This document shows, piece by piece, positions 54,001 through 61,969 of a stretch of DNA of 64,000 nucleotides. The stretch's first letter is position 1; every line of letters starts with the position of its first letter. Source of the stretch: an uncultured Desulfovibrio sp. (GTDB lineage: Bacteria > Desulfobacterota > Desulfovibrionia > Desulfovibrionales > Desulfovibrionaceae); contig NZ_CABSIF010000012.1 of NCBI RefSeq assembly GCF_902477725.1, positions 45,406 through 109,405 on the forward strand. Direction: 5' to 3'. The notes below the pieces were generated by a model that was not told where the DNA came from, made no database searches, and saw only the letters and a list, made by a program, of their open reading frames with translations. The position numbers and the translations under genes are program-made.

Positions 54001-54953
54001 CCAAGGCCAAGCCCTGCGCCAGCCGGAACCATAATACGCCGCCAGCTTGTGGCCTCGTACCGCCCGGCCAGAACAGAGCCTATGCATATGCCAATCATCA
54101 TGGCTACGGAAAGCAGGCTCGTAACAGTAAGCGAAAAGCCCAGCTGGATGATGCCGAGATTGTTGATGCACAACAGGGCAAAGGACGACAGGCAATAAAA
54201 AAATGCCTCTCCCGCTAGCGTCAGAAAAAGATGCGGGTCGCGTCTGCGGCACTCCAGCGCATGGAGTACGGAATGCATTGGCCCCAACAGGGGAAAAGGA
54301 GCGTTTGCCCCCGCAGAAACAACGCTCTTGCCAATACCGAAGGCGGACGCCAGCCCGATAACAGCGATAAATACAGCCACCGCACCCACTGCCAATCGGC
54401 CAAAACCGTACCCTCCCTGTGGGATGAATGCGGCAAAGGCTGAAAATTCCGGCAGATCCAGCACCATGCCCCCAGCGGCGATACCCAGCAGAATAGTTGC
54501 CGTGGTTGCCAGCTTGAGCAGTGCATTAACCCGTGGCACTTCCAGCGGAGGGAAGTTTTCCGGTATGGCTCCGTTAAGGGCCGGGCTGAAGATTGTGGAT
54601 TGCAGGCCCATCAAAGAGACCACCGCCACCATGCCCGTCCAGCTCATGTTCACGAGCGCCCACACACCATAGAGCATGGCAGCCAGTTCCATGAATTTGG
54701 ACCAGATGACCATTCTATTTTTGGGCATGCGGTCGGCCAGCCAGCCCGCCCAGGCAGAAAAAACCACAAATGGCAGGGCGAACATGGCGGAGGCAATGCC
54801 CTGAATGGACTCAAGCCCCGCACTGGCGGCAAGCAGCAGCGCGGCCTGTTTGAAAAAATTGTCGTTGAATGTGCCCATGGCGTAGGTGGTGCCCATGCTC
54901 AGCAGTATTTTTTTCCCACTGGCTGCCGGGAGTGATTCGGGCGGCTGGTTCAT
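51036..54953 (-). CDS. aas: Four-part lysophospholipid acyltransferase: LplT-PlsC-ACP-AMP ligase
   Basis: This 1305-residue membrane protein fuses four modules. Residues 1 to about 425 are an LplT-type MFS lipid flippase. Residues about 440-650 are a PlsC acyltransferase with HPALID (467-472), EGPFGR (495-500) and YPAGR. Residues about 685-762 are an acyl carrier domain with the phosphopantetheine serine in LGLDSLALMD, near 726. The last 520 residues are an AMP-binding acyl-ACP ligase with AVLFTSGSESLPKAV and GYGVTECSPVVSVN. E. coli Aas has only the second and fourth parts, with LplT separate. The embedded carrier could hold the acyl group between ligase and transferase. ArsR precedes it with an ATGA overlap. 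Confidence 0.9.
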   Translation of the reverse strand: MNQPPESLPAASGKKILLSMGTTYAMGTFNDNFFKQAALLLAASAGLESIQGIASAMFALPFVVFSAWAGWLADRMPKNRMVIWSKFMELAAMLYGVWALVNMSWTGMVAVVSLMGLQSTIFSPALNGAIPENFPPLEVPRVNALLKLATTATILLGIAAGGMVLDLPEFSAFAAFIPQGGYGFGRLAVGAVAVFIAVIGLASAFGIGKSVVSAGANAPFPLLGPMHSVLHALECRRRDPHLFLTLAGEAFFYCLSSFALLCINNLGIIQLGFSLTVTSLLSVAMMIGICIGSVLAGRYEATSWRRIMVPAGAGLGLGLVLSGLAPLLPEALQFPWLFLLLTFSGVCGGLYLIPLVSFIQVKPASTEKGKTLGISNFSCFSGILLSGLLFAWLGKVPPAWLLAGSGLVTLVFIGWAAVCITRMFSCGKRFSLMGLCLRLLLGLRYRVTATGLEAISGPGPILFMPNHPALIDPIIVYSLLADHAPRPLADERQMEGPFGRLAAKALRAVLIPDAMKDGAKARQGVEAGMQAVLNALQAGDNVLLYPAGRIYRSARESLGGNSGAALVLQKMPGLRVVLVRTTGLWGSAFGYGATGKAPHFGKVLLRGALAVVANLVFFTPRRPVAVEFVEAADLPRTGDKRVLNLWLEQFYNQAERPAQGIPRFLWQGSEARILDAVPQNHVPEETDIPAGVRAAVYAALREAAGLPEDQPLSDDMTLGGDLGLDSLALMDLALSLEGAHGTNIANLELLVTVRDCLLAASGQLGEANADAPAPAGWFAPAADNKFAIPEHAATIADAFLTQVRSDPVQPLLADRASLRSRRDILMGALILAPRLRTLPGERLGIMLPATPAVVTVWLAALLAGKTPVLFNWTVGEANLRHCISITGVSYILSATALQERLERQGLGLASLPVQWVLLDKLAASLTIREKICGVLKARLLRNLKKYAVPETAAVLFTSGSESLPKAVPLSHANLLANARDIVEVLHLEPDDSVLAMLPPFHSFGLMVNIVLPLSLGIRAAFHPNPTEPGPLAALVRDYRLSLMAAPPTFLGAVLDRAAGTENLASLRCAFVGAEKCQDHVYRAFAAQCPQAALCEGYGVTECSPVVSVNRPGDIVCGTIGHAMPSVTLALVREEDGNICGRVEAGQTGMLLVRGPSIFGGYLSDAPSPFVEFEGHTWYRTGDLVRMDETGRLTFQGRLKRFVKIGGEMISLPQIESVLLEIFGKRGDAPEQGPALAVEAAEEESGSAIMLFTPLVLSLPEVNAALRGAGLSSLYAIKRIVKVEAIPLLGSGKTDYRALKGSVAAG

Positions 54954-55309
54954 GCGTTTGTTCCCTTTTCTGCTTGGGGCTGCGCTGCGGCCCCTTCTTG
55001 CAGATCTTCTTCAATAAAAAGGCGAAGTTTTTCCAGAGAATCCAGCACAATATGGTGGCATACAGAATACAGTGCCTGCCTGCCCTCGCGCCGCACTGCG
55101 AGGATTCCGGCTTTTTCCAGCACGGTAAGGTGATGCACAATGGTGGAACGGCCAAAATCAAATTCTGCGGCAATATCCTTGATGGAAAGCTCCTCGCCAG
55201 GCTCAAACAAAAGCAGGATGCGCTGGCGTGTGGTATCCCCCATGGCTGCGAATACTGCGGCTACGGGCTGCCAATGGTCAGGGAGGGTATTCAGATACGT
55301 CGTTCTCAT
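54950..55309 (-). CDS. ArsR/SmtB-family transcriptional regulator
   Basis: This 119-residue winged-helix regulator has the family core AAMGDTTRQRILLLFEPGEE and FDFGRSTIVHHLTVLEKAGI, with RREGRQALYSV as the beta wing. The usual ELCVCDL metal site is replaced by ELSIKDI, so a metal-free or ligand-sensing role is likely. The stop overlaps the start of the acyltransferase gene, so the two are coupled. An inverted repeat just upstream (55315-55336) may be its operator. Confidence 0.88.
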   Translation of the reverse strand: MRTTYLNTLPDHWQPVAAVFAAMGDTTRQRILLLFEPGEELSIKDIAAEFDFGRSTIVHHLTVLEKAGILAVRREGRQALYSVCHHIVLDSLEKLRLFIEEDLQEGAAAQPQAEKGTNA

Positions 55310-55314
55310 AACTA

Positions 55315-55336
55315 TATAACTAGTTTTTTAGTTATA
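55315..55336 (-). promoter_or_regulatory. Likely ArsR operator
   Basis: A perfect eight-base inverted repeat (TATAACTA, six bases, TAGTTATA) lies 6-27 bases upstream of the ArsR start codon. ArsR proteins bind such AT-rich dyads at their own promoter. Confidence 0.5.
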
Positions 55337-55522
55337 ATAAGTCAAATAAAAATTTTCATCAATAATTCGTGATAATAATTTAGGATAACAGCGAATTGTA
55401 TATCATACCCTGGGCTGGCGGCATGCCACCTCTGGCCAGGGCGACACTTCCTCAGATTGAAATGCCCCTGCTCTCCGATCTACGCCGCCAGAACATCCTC
55501 AGGACTCGTGGCCTGCTGGCCG

Positions 55523-56629
55523 CTACGCCACTGCACTACCAGCGCGCGGCGCAGCAGTAGAAGTACGCGTGATGAGCTTATGACTGTATTCCACGCGGGT
55601 GATATTTCGATCAGAGGCCGCTCCGCTGATTTTATTGTGCAAAATTTCCAGTGCGTTGCGTCCCTTATCGCGCATATAATGCTCAACCGTGGTCAGTGCC
55701 ACGCCCGCAAAGCCTGAGGGAAATATATTGTCAAAGCCGCAAACACTGTAGTCGCCGGGAATGGTAAAGCCTGCTCCGCGCACGGCATCTATCACGCCGT
55801 AAGCCACCATGTCGTTCACCGCCACAAAGGCGGTGATTTTTTTGTCATCAAGGCATTTGCGCGTCAGCTCAAGGCCCACAATGTGTTCGATCTGCAAATT
55901 CTCCAGCTCTGTCTCGGGGCTGATATCCCGGCTTTTTACCAGCACCGTGCCTTGGGGGCACAGTTGGGCAAAGGTGTCGCGCAGGCCCTGCAATCGCTGC
56001 ATGCGGATGGGGTTGGCCTGATCCAGCGTAGTGGAAATGTAGGCCAGATGCTGATGCCCCAGATCGTGCATATGCCGGGCAATGAGGCTGCCTGCATCGT
56101 AATTGTTCAATTCCACCGTATCCACATTAAGATTCTGCCGCCTGTCGCCAATAACAACCATGGGCAACTTGCGGTCAGCCTTTTCAAGCACTTCTTCCGG
56201 ATGGGCCAGCAGGGCAAAAATAATACCTGCCATGCCCATATTGCGCGCAAGGCGCAGGGCCGACAGCTCGCTCTCAAGGCTGCGGTAGGTGGTATAGATG
56301 CTGGTGGCATAGCCCTTGAGCGCGGCGGCCTGCTGCATGGCCTGAATAACTGTGGAATAATATGGATTGGTGACGTTGGGGGCCACCACAAGCACTGAGG
56401 GAACGTTTGCACACCCAACGGCTCTCCTTGCATTCCGATAGCCCAGACTCTCCGCCGCCGCAAAAACTGCGGCAATGGTTTCGTCAGCAAACGACACACC
56501 TTCGCGCCCGTTGAGCACCATCGAAACCGTTGCCTGAGAAACTCCGGCTGCCTTTGCCACATGGGCAAGCGTAACTTTTTTTGCGGCGGTATGCCTGACG
56601 CGACTCTTGCTGCTTGCTTCTGCCGTCAT
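55523..56629 (-). CDS. LacI-family transcriptional regulator
   Basis: This 368-residue regulator has the LacI HTH in KVTLAHVAKAAGVSQATVSM with the hinge VLNGREGVSFADET. A periplasmic-binding-protein-like sensor follows, with VVAPNVTNPYYSTVI and SVCGFDN near the end. The start was placed at 56629 because AGGAGG lies five bases upstream. It is divergent from a MHS transporter and a phosphodiesterase gene, which are its probable targets. The ligand is unknown. Confidence 0.9.
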   Translation of the reverse strand: MTAEASSKSRVRHTAAKKVTLAHVAKAAGVSQATVSMVLNGREGVSFADETIAAVFAAAESLGYRNARRAVGCANVPSVLVVAPNVTNPYYSTVIQAMQQAAALKGYATSIYTTYRSLESELSALRLARNMGMAGIIFALLAHPEEVLEKADRKLPMVVIGDRRQNLNVDTVELNNYDAGSLIARHMHDLGHQHLAYISTTLDQANPIRMQRLQGLRDTFAQLCPQGTVLVKSRDISPETELENLQIEHIVGLELTRKCLDDKKITAFVAVNDMVAYGVIDAVRGAGFTIPGDYSVCGFDNIFPSGFAGVALTTVEHYMRDKGRNALEILHNKISGAASDRNITRVEYSHKLITRTSTAAPRAGSAVA

Positions 56630-56938
56630 GGCAGCCTCCTGTTCAGTCATGGGCGATTCCACACGGCAGACGCATGGCAACCAGGCCTAAGGCTTTATTC
56701 AGATTTTTATGTATCAAAAGAATTATTTTTTATTTAATAAATATTCAATTGACACAATTTTTTTCAGCGTGATATCAAACCCTAAATTTAGCCATATTCA
56801 ACATTATTTTTGAAGTGGAGGCAATTAAAAAATTTTATATTAAAATTTTATTTCACCGCACGATTAAAATTCAATTAAAATTTTAATTGCACCCGCAAAA
56901 AAATTGCGGTGCTGACAGCCCACACGGAGGGTGTCTGT
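56630..56938. other. Divergent AT-rich regulatory gap with palindrome
   Basis: About 310 bases between the LacI-type regulator and the transporter are strongly AT-rich (56700-56890). They include the perfect palindrome CAATTAAAATTTTAATTG at 56872-56889 and a second half-site GCAATTAAAA at 56820-56830. These are candidate operator sites. Confidence 0.45.
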
Positions 56939-58282
56939 ATGGACGACAGTTCACAGCAAAAATACGTTCCTTCCAAAAAAGAAATGCGCAAGGTCGTAAT
57001 TGCCAGCCTGCTTGGCGCCACCATTGAATGGTACGACTTTTTCCTCTACGGCGTGGTAGCGGGCATTGTGTTCAACAAGCTCTACTTCCCCACCGCCGAC
57101 CCCTTCATCGGCACCATCATGGCCTACAGCACCTTTGCCATCGGCTATCTGGCACGCCCCCTTGGCGGCTTTATATTCGGCCATTACGGCGACAAGCTGG
57201 GCCGCAAGCGCATGCTCATTCTCACCATGCTCATCATGGGCATTGCCACAATGGGCATCGGCCTTGTGCCCACCTATGCCTCCATTGGCATTGCCGCACC
57301 CATCCTTCTGCAAACGCTGCGCCTGTGTCAGGGCCTTGGCCTTGGCGGCGAGTGGGGCGGCGCGGTGCTCATGACCTATGAGTACGCCAGCGATCGCCAA
57401 AAGGCCTTTTACGCCAGTATCCCCCAGATGGGCCTTGCCACTGGCCTGTGCCTTTCTTCCGGCATGGTCGCCCTGCTCTCCTGGCTGCTGGACAACGAGC
57501 AGTTCCTGGAGTGGGGCTGGCGCTTTGCCTTCCTTGTGAGCGTGGTGCTCATCGCCATTGCCCTCTACGTGCGCACGCATATTTTGGAAACCCCCGAATT
57601 CCGCAAAGCCGAAGCCAAGGGCGATACCAGCAAAAAGGCCCTGCCCATCGTGACCGTGTGCAAAAACTACCCCGGCAACATTGCCCTGGGTGTTGGCGCG
57701 CGGTGGATTGACGGCGTGTTCTTCAACGTGCTGGCCGTATTTTCCATCACCTACCTTGTGCAGCAGATCCACACCACGCGCACCGAGGCCCTTACGGCGG
57801 TCATGTTTGCAGCCCTGCTCATGTGCCCCTTTATTCTGATCGCCGGCCACCTGGCCGACCGCTTTGGCCGGGGCCGCATTTACGGCCTTGCCAGCCTTGC
57901 CTGCGGCATTTCCGTCTTCCCCTCGTTCTGGCTTATGCAGAACAGCGGCGGCAACATGTTTCTGGTTGGCCTTGCCATCGCCATCCCGCTGAGCATCTTT
58001 TACGCTGGTGTTTTTGGGCCCGAAGCCGCGTTGTTCTCTGACCTCTTCCCTGCTGAAGTGCGCTACACGGGTATTTCCATCGTGTACCAGTTCCCGGGCT
58101 TTCTGGTTGCGGGCATAGTGCCCGGCGTGTGCACCGCCCTGATCCAGTGGAACGACGGCGATCCCTTCTACATCTGCATCTTCGTACTCGTAGCGGCAGC
58201 AACCAGCGCGTTCTCGGCCTTTACCATCCAGGCGCGACATAACAGATTGGCTGCGCAGGCTGCGGGAACCGCACAGGGTTAG
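56939..58282 (+). CDS. MFS transporter of the metabolite:H+ symporter (MHS) group
   Basis: This 447-residue transporter has twelve predicted helices. The MHS signature is clear in ASLLGATIEWYDFFLYGVVA and in FGHYGDKLGRKRML between helices 2 and 3, followed by GLGLGGEWGGAVLM. Relatives carry citrate, shikimate, proline/betaine or similar organic solutes with H+. The start at 56939 follows ACGGAGGGTGTCTGT. The next gene, a phosphodiesterase, starts four bases after its stop, so the two form one unit. Confidence 0.9.
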   Translation: MDDSSQQKYVPSKKEMRKVVIASLLGATIEWYDFFLYGVVAGIVFNKLYFPTADPFIGTIMAYSTFAIGYLARPLGGFIFGHYGDKLGRKRMLILTMLIMGIATMGIGLVPTYASIGIAAPILLQTLRLCQGLGLGGEWGGAVLMTYEYASDRQKAFYASIPQMGLATGLCLSSGMVALLSWLLDNEQFLEWGWRFAFLVSVVLIAIALYVRTHILETPEFRKAEAKGDTSKKALPIVTVCKNYPGNIALGVGARWIDGVFFNVLAVFSITYLVQQIHTTRTEALTAVMFAALLMCPFILIAGHLADRFGRGRIYGLASLACGISVFPSFWLMQNSGGNMFLVGLAIAIPLSIFYAGVFGPEAALFSDLFPAEVRYTGISIVYQFPGFLVAGIVPGVCTALIQWNDGDPFYICIFVLVAAATSAFSAFTIQARHNRLAAQAAGTAQG

Positions 58283-58286
58283 CATC

Positions 58287-59108
58287 ATGCGTATATTGCA
58301 ACTTTCAGACACGCACCTGCGGGGCGACCACAGCCTGTCTTTCAGGGTGGTAGATACCCGGCGTTGCCTGGACGAAGCCGTGGCTCACGTGAAAAACCTG
58401 ACGCAACAGCCCGATATTATTGTCATCACAGGCGATCTTGCCGACAGCGGAGACCTTAACGCATATCACATCCTGCACGACGAACTCTCACCCATTGGGG
58501 TGCCCGTGTACGCCGTGCCCGGCAACCACGACAGGCGCGACCGCCTGCGAGAGGTAATGTCCCACTGGTGCCCGGCCAAGGAAGATATTGCGCCCTACCT
58601 CTGCTATACGGTGGAAGAGGAAAACCTGCGGCTGATCATGATGGACAGCATGAGCCCCGGCTCCCATTCCGGTCACTTCCCCGCCGAAACCGGCGACTGG
58701 CTGGAACGTGAACTGGCAAAGCGCCCGGATACGCCAACCATGTTTTTCATGCACCACCCCCCGTTTGTTACGGGCATGGGGGCCATGGACGAACCTTTTG
58801 AAAATGTGGAGCGCTTCGCAGCAATTGTAGAGCGCAATCCGCAGATGCGGCTGAGTTTCGGCCACATGCACCGCCCCATCGTCACCGAGTGGCATGGACG
58901 GATCGCCATGACAGCGCCTGCGGTTTCCATGCAGATAGACCTTGATCTCTCCGCCGAGGGCGGCGACACCTTCCGCATGGAAACGCCGGGCTATCTGCTC
59001 CACCACTTTGACAACGGCGTGTGGAATTCCCACATTTGCCAGATTGCAGTGCAGGCTACGTTTGCCGGGCCGTATCCCTTTGCTGGCTCGGTGAATCCTA
59101 CCCAATAG
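58287..59108 (+). CDS. Metallophosphodiesterase, GpdQ/CpdA-like
   Basis: This 273-residue calcineurin-fold enzyme has the complete metal-binding set: SDTH, TGDLAD, GNHDRRD, HHPPF and GHMHR. The C-terminal region after GHMHR resembles GpdQ-type glycerophosphodiesterases more than simple CpdA enzymes, but the substrate is uncertain. No signal peptide is seen, so it acts in the cytoplasm on something imported or made inside. It shares a transcript with the MHS transporter. Confidence 0.85.
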   Translation: MRILQLSDTHLRGDHSLSFRVVDTRRCLDEAVAHVKNLTQQPDIIVITGDLADSGDLNAYHILHDELSPIGVPVYAVPGNHDRRDRLREVMSHWCPAKEDIAPYLCYTVEEENLRLIMMDSMSPGSHSGHFPAETGDWLERELAKRPDTPTMFFMHHPPFVTGMGAMDEPFENVERFAAIVERNPQMRLSFGHMHRPIVTEWHGRIAMTAPAVSMQIDLDLSAEGGDTFRMETPGYLLHHFDNGVWNSHICQIAVQATFAGPYPFAGSVNPTQ

Positions 59109-59140
59109 TGTTTCCCGACATGAAACACCCGCGCAAGCGG

Positions 59141-59175
59141 GCCGGGGCTGCCGACATCGGGTCGGCAGCCCCGGC
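59141..59175 (+). terminator. Terminator of the transporter/phosphodiesterase unit
   Basis: A perfect 15-base GC-rich stem (59141-59155 with 59161-59175) with a five-base loop lies 32 bases after the stop codon. Confidence 0.75.
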
Positions 59176-59369
59176 ACCCTCCAGAAATCACGCCGCTATC
59201 TGCCTTCCCCTCTTTTTTTCTGCCCCACTTGTGCCAAATCCACTCATTTTGAGATAGCTTTTCGCATTTGAGAGCGAGCCCCAGCCTCTAGTCGCCACTT
59301 GCAATCCAAGTGCACACTCCTCTTCACATTGCCCACACCAAGTTGATAAAAAACTGAACGCAGCAGATA

Positions 59370-59398
59370 TTGACATCACTATCAGACCGGTCTAATTT
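59370..59398 (+). promoter_or_regulatory. Promoter of the TetR-type regulator gene
   Basis: TTGACA at 59370-59375 is followed after 17 bases by TAATTT at 59393-59398. The expected start site falls almost on the ATG at 59405, and no ribosome site precedes that ATG. The mRNA may therefore be leaderless. Confidence 0.5.
59384..59393. promoter_or_regulatory. Probable TetR operator, copy 1
   Basis: The perfect ten-base palindrome AGACCGGTCT lies between the -35 and -10 boxes of the TetR gene. The core GACCGGTCTAAT is repeated at the flavin reductase promoter, copy 2. Confidence 0.65.
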
Positions 59399-59404
59399 TT
59401 AGAT

Positions 59405-59989
59405 ATGAAAGAAAGCGCACGAGAAAAAATCATTGCAGTAGGTGTTGAAATAGTCGCTGTTTCCGGCTTCAACGCCACAGGCATAGACGCCATACTCAAG
59501 GCGGCGGGCGTGCCGAAAGGCTCGTTCTACCACCATTTTGGCACCAAGGAAAACTTCGGCATCGAGGTCATCAACCTCTTTGCTGAAAACTATACAAAAA
59601 AATTGCACGGCTACCTTGATGACGAAGCGCTGGCCCCGCTCCAGCGCATCCGCAGGTATCTGGAAGAAAGCATTGAACGTACAGTGCAGGACAACTTCAG
59701 CAAGGGTTGCCTCATCGGGAATCTGGGGCAGGAGTTGGCCGCTCAGAGCGAACGATTCAGATGCCGCCTGGAAGAAGTCTTCCACGACTGGCTCGGACTG
59801 TTTGCCAAGTGCCTGCACGAAGCGCAACAGGCTGGCGAGCTGAACCCGGGGCTTGATCCCCAGCCGCTTGCAGGCTTTCTCCTCTCTGGCTGGGAAGGAG
59901 CCATTTTGCGGGCAAAGGTCATGCGCTCGCCCGAGCCACTGAAACAATTTGTGAACGTGCTGTTCACAAGGGTTTTAACAGCAGGGTAA
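59405..59989 (+). CDS. TetR/AcrR-family regulator
   Basis: This 194-residue repressor has the TetR HTH in SGFNATGIDAILKAAGVPKG followed by SFYHHFGTKENFG. The C-terminal domain with NFSKGCLIGNLGQELAAQS resembles the AcuR/YxaF branch, which senses small reactive organic compounds. The ATG at 59405 is needed to keep the first helix. It sits immediately behind its own promoter and operator. A DJ-1-like gene follows, and an identical operator core occurs 2.7 kb downstream before a flavin reductase gene. Confidence 0.9.
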   Translation: MKESAREKIIAVGVEIVAVSGFNATGIDAILKAAGVPKGSFYHHFGTKENFGIEVINLFAENYTKKLHGYLDDEALAPLQRIRRYLEESIERTVQDNFSKGCLIGNLGQELAAQSERFRCRLEEVFHDWLGLFAKCLHEAQQAGELNPGLDPQPLAGFLLSGWEGAILRAKVMRSPEPLKQFVNVLFTRVLTAG

Positions 59990-60118
59990 TTGTTATGCCG
60001 CAACAAGAAATCGGCAATCCTGAGGCAGAGCGGGGCAAGCCCGCGCATGCCTGGGTCGCTGTCAGCCAAAATCTGCGGCATCCCAACCCACACCACACAT
60101 ATAACAGCGAGCATTATT

Positions 60119-60784
60119 ATGAACGCGCAGAAAAAAATACTTATGGTTACGACCAGCGCCGATGCCCTGACCAACGGCAGAAAAACAGGCGTGTGGCTTG
60201 AAGAAATCGCAGTTCCCTATCTTGCTTTGTCAAAGGCTGGCCTCTCCATAACCGTTGCCAGCCCAAAGGGCGGGGCGGTGCCAGTTGATCCCCACAGCCT
60301 TGATGATGCGTCCGTTGCCAAATGGCCCGACATCCTTGAACTGCTGAAAAATTCTGCACCCCTCAAGGAGATTCAGGCTGAAGGCTTTGACGCCATCTTT
60401 CTGCCTGGCGGGCACGGCACCATGATGGATTTTGCCACCGATGCCGAGCTGAAACGCCTGCTCAACGATTTTGCCAAAGCAGACAAGATTATTGCGGCAG
60501 TGTGCCACGGCCCGGCTGGGCTGGTCGGTGCCAAAAAGCCTGACGGCTCCCCCCTTGTGGCGGGCAAAACCATAACGGCCTTTACCGATGATGAAGAAAT
60601 TGCCATGCAGCTGGAAAAGGCCGTTCCCTTTATGCTGGAGACAACACTGCGCGGCGAAGGCGCTAACTTTGTGGTCGGCCCCATGTGGGTGCCGCATGTG
60701 GAAGTGGACGGCAAGCTCATAACCGGGCAAAACCCGGCCTCCAGCGAACCCATTGCCCAGGCGGTTCTTGAACGGCTGCGGTAA
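60119..60784 (+). CDS. DJ-1/PfpI-family protein (Hsp31-like)
   Basis: This 221-residue protein has the nucleophile elbow AAVCHGPAGL with the reactive cysteine and the motif IFLPGGHGTMMDF. The longer Hsp31/YDR533C-like form is suggested by its length. Family members act as glyoxalases, deglycases or redox chaperones. The start was set at 60119. It follows the TetR gene by 129 bases on the same strand and may be transcribed with it. Confidence 0.88.
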   Translation: MNAQKKILMVTTSADALTNGRKTGVWLEEIAVPYLALSKAGLSITVASPKGGAVPVDPHSLDDASVAKWPDILELLKNSAPLKEIQAEGFDAIFLPGGHGTMMDFATDAELKRLLNDFAKADKIIAAVCHGPAGLVGAKKPDGSPLVAGKTITAFTDDEEIAMQLEKAVPFMLETTLRGEGANFVVGPMWVPHVEVDGKLITGQNPASSEPIAQAVLERLR

Positions 60785-60806
60785 GTTATCTCGTATAAAA
60801 AGCGGC

Positions 60807-60844
60807 AACGCCCGGTTCCCCATTACTCTGGGGAACCGGGCGTT
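60807..60844. terminator. Terminator between the DJ-1-like and nitroreductase genes
   Basis: A perfect 15-base stem (60807-60821 with 60830-60844) with an eight-base loop lies between two convergent genes and can serve both. Confidence 0.8.
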
Positions 60845-60896
60845 TTCCGTTGGCCTTGGCCAGGCGTTAGCACACGGTCGGAAGTCCAGCCAAAAG

Positions 60897-61394
60897 TTAT
60901 TTCACGTAGTGGATGCGCTCCGCATTAAACCTGTCCTGCTGCGTTTTTTTCTCCGCAGGATAGCCCAGTGGGAAAATGGCAAAGGCCCTCTGCCCCGCTG
61001 TCACAGGCAGAATTTTTTCCACCTTTTCCATCCGGTCTTCGTCAGGGGCCACACCAAGCCATACGCCGCCCAAGCCCAGTGAATCCACCGCCAGCCAGAG
61101 GTTTTGCATGGCTATGGCAAGATCAATCTGCGCATATTGGGGAAAACGGCAGCCCTCCTGCCGATAGGCGGCCACAATGGCCAGAGGGGCGTCTGCCGCG
61201 CACCCAGCATATGGGCTGACCTTGGCGAGCGCATGCAACTTTTCTCTGGATGTCACCACATAAAAATCCCACGGTTGCTGATTGCCCGCAGAGGGTGCGG
61301 CCATGGCGGCGCGCAACACCTGCTCGACCTTGTCACTTTCAACGGCGCGGTCTTCAAACTTCCGCACGCTGACCCTGTGGAAAATTTCTTTCAT
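60897..61394 (-). CDS. Nitroreductase-family flavoprotein
   Basis: This 165-residue FMN-dependent oxidoreductase has the N-terminal RVSVRKFEDRAVESDKVEQV motif and AAPSAGNQQPWDFYVV, where FMN phosphate binds. LGLGGVWLGVAPDEDR and a late FPLGYPAEKK follow. Such enzymes reduce nitro groups, quinones or enones. It lies 35 bases after the flavin reductase gene and is probably in the same unit, under the shared TetR operator. Confidence 0.9.
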   Translation of the reverse strand: MKEIFHRVSVRKFEDRAVESDKVEQVLRAAMAAPSAGNQQPWDFYVVTSREKLHALAKVSPYAGCAADAPLAIVAAYRQEGCRFPQYAQIDLAIAMQNLWLAVDSLGLGGVWLGVAPDEDRMEKVEKILPVTAGQRAFAIFPLGYPAEKKTQQDRFNAERIHYVK

Positions 61395-61429
61395 GGGGAC
61401 CCCCTTGGCTAGTGTGCTGCCAGTTTAAA

Positions 61430-61969
61430 TTATTGCAGAATATATGCGCTTACAATTTGGCCATAATAGGCGATGTGCGCATCGCGGTTTGCTCCAACTG
61501 CTGAACCGTCAACATCCTGAGGATAAAACTTTGACTGGTATTCGGTGATCAGGCTGGGGAGATCCTGCTTCTGCTTGTACACGATCTTGCACTCAAGGGT
61601 GAGAGGCAGTTCCTTGATGGCGGGGACAGAAATAAGTTCTGGATCCACAAGGGTCAGGCCAGCTTCAGAAATTTTATCCAGATTTCGCCCGCATTTTGAG
61701 CCGCAAATACCAATAATTTTTTTGGAGTATTCGCCAAAAGGCACGTTAACGGTGAATTCTGGGTTTTTATCCAGCAATTCGCGTGTAAAACGGTGCTCGC
61801 GCACATAGGCCACAAATACCGGGCTGGACCAATCAATGCCGAGTGTTCCCCAGCCAATGGTCATGCTGTTTACCCGGCCATCCGCCTTGGAAGTAAGCAA
61901 TATGCCCTTGGGCAGAGCTTCAAGAATATTCTTGGCATATTCGGCAACGATAATTTTTTTTCTTTCCAT
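61430..61969 (-). CDS. Flavin reductase-like FMN-binding protein
   Basis: This 179-residue protein of the flavin reductase-like domain family has GILLTSKADGRVNSMTIGWG near the N-terminus and SSPVFVAYVREHRFT, which line the FMN site. Two cysteines are in GICGSKCGRNLD. Members reduce flavins or act as small FMN oxidoreductases in anaerobes. The start is the ATG at 61969. The upstream region contains the second TetR operator. Confidence 0.85.
   Translation of the reverse strand: MERKKIIVAEYAKNILEALPKGILLTSKADGRVNSMTIGWGTLGIDWSSPVFVAYVREHRFTRELLDKNPEFTVNVPFGEYSKKIIGICGSKCGRNLDKISEAGLTLVDPELISVPAIKELPLTLECKIVYKQKQDLPSLITEYQSKFYPQDVDGSAVGANRDAHIAYYGQIVSAYILQ

Noticed and set aside
56951..58312. 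Long minus-strand open frame of 453 codons
   Set aside because: It mirrors the MHS transporter. The translation is His- and Gly-rich noise typical of antisense GC-rich frames.
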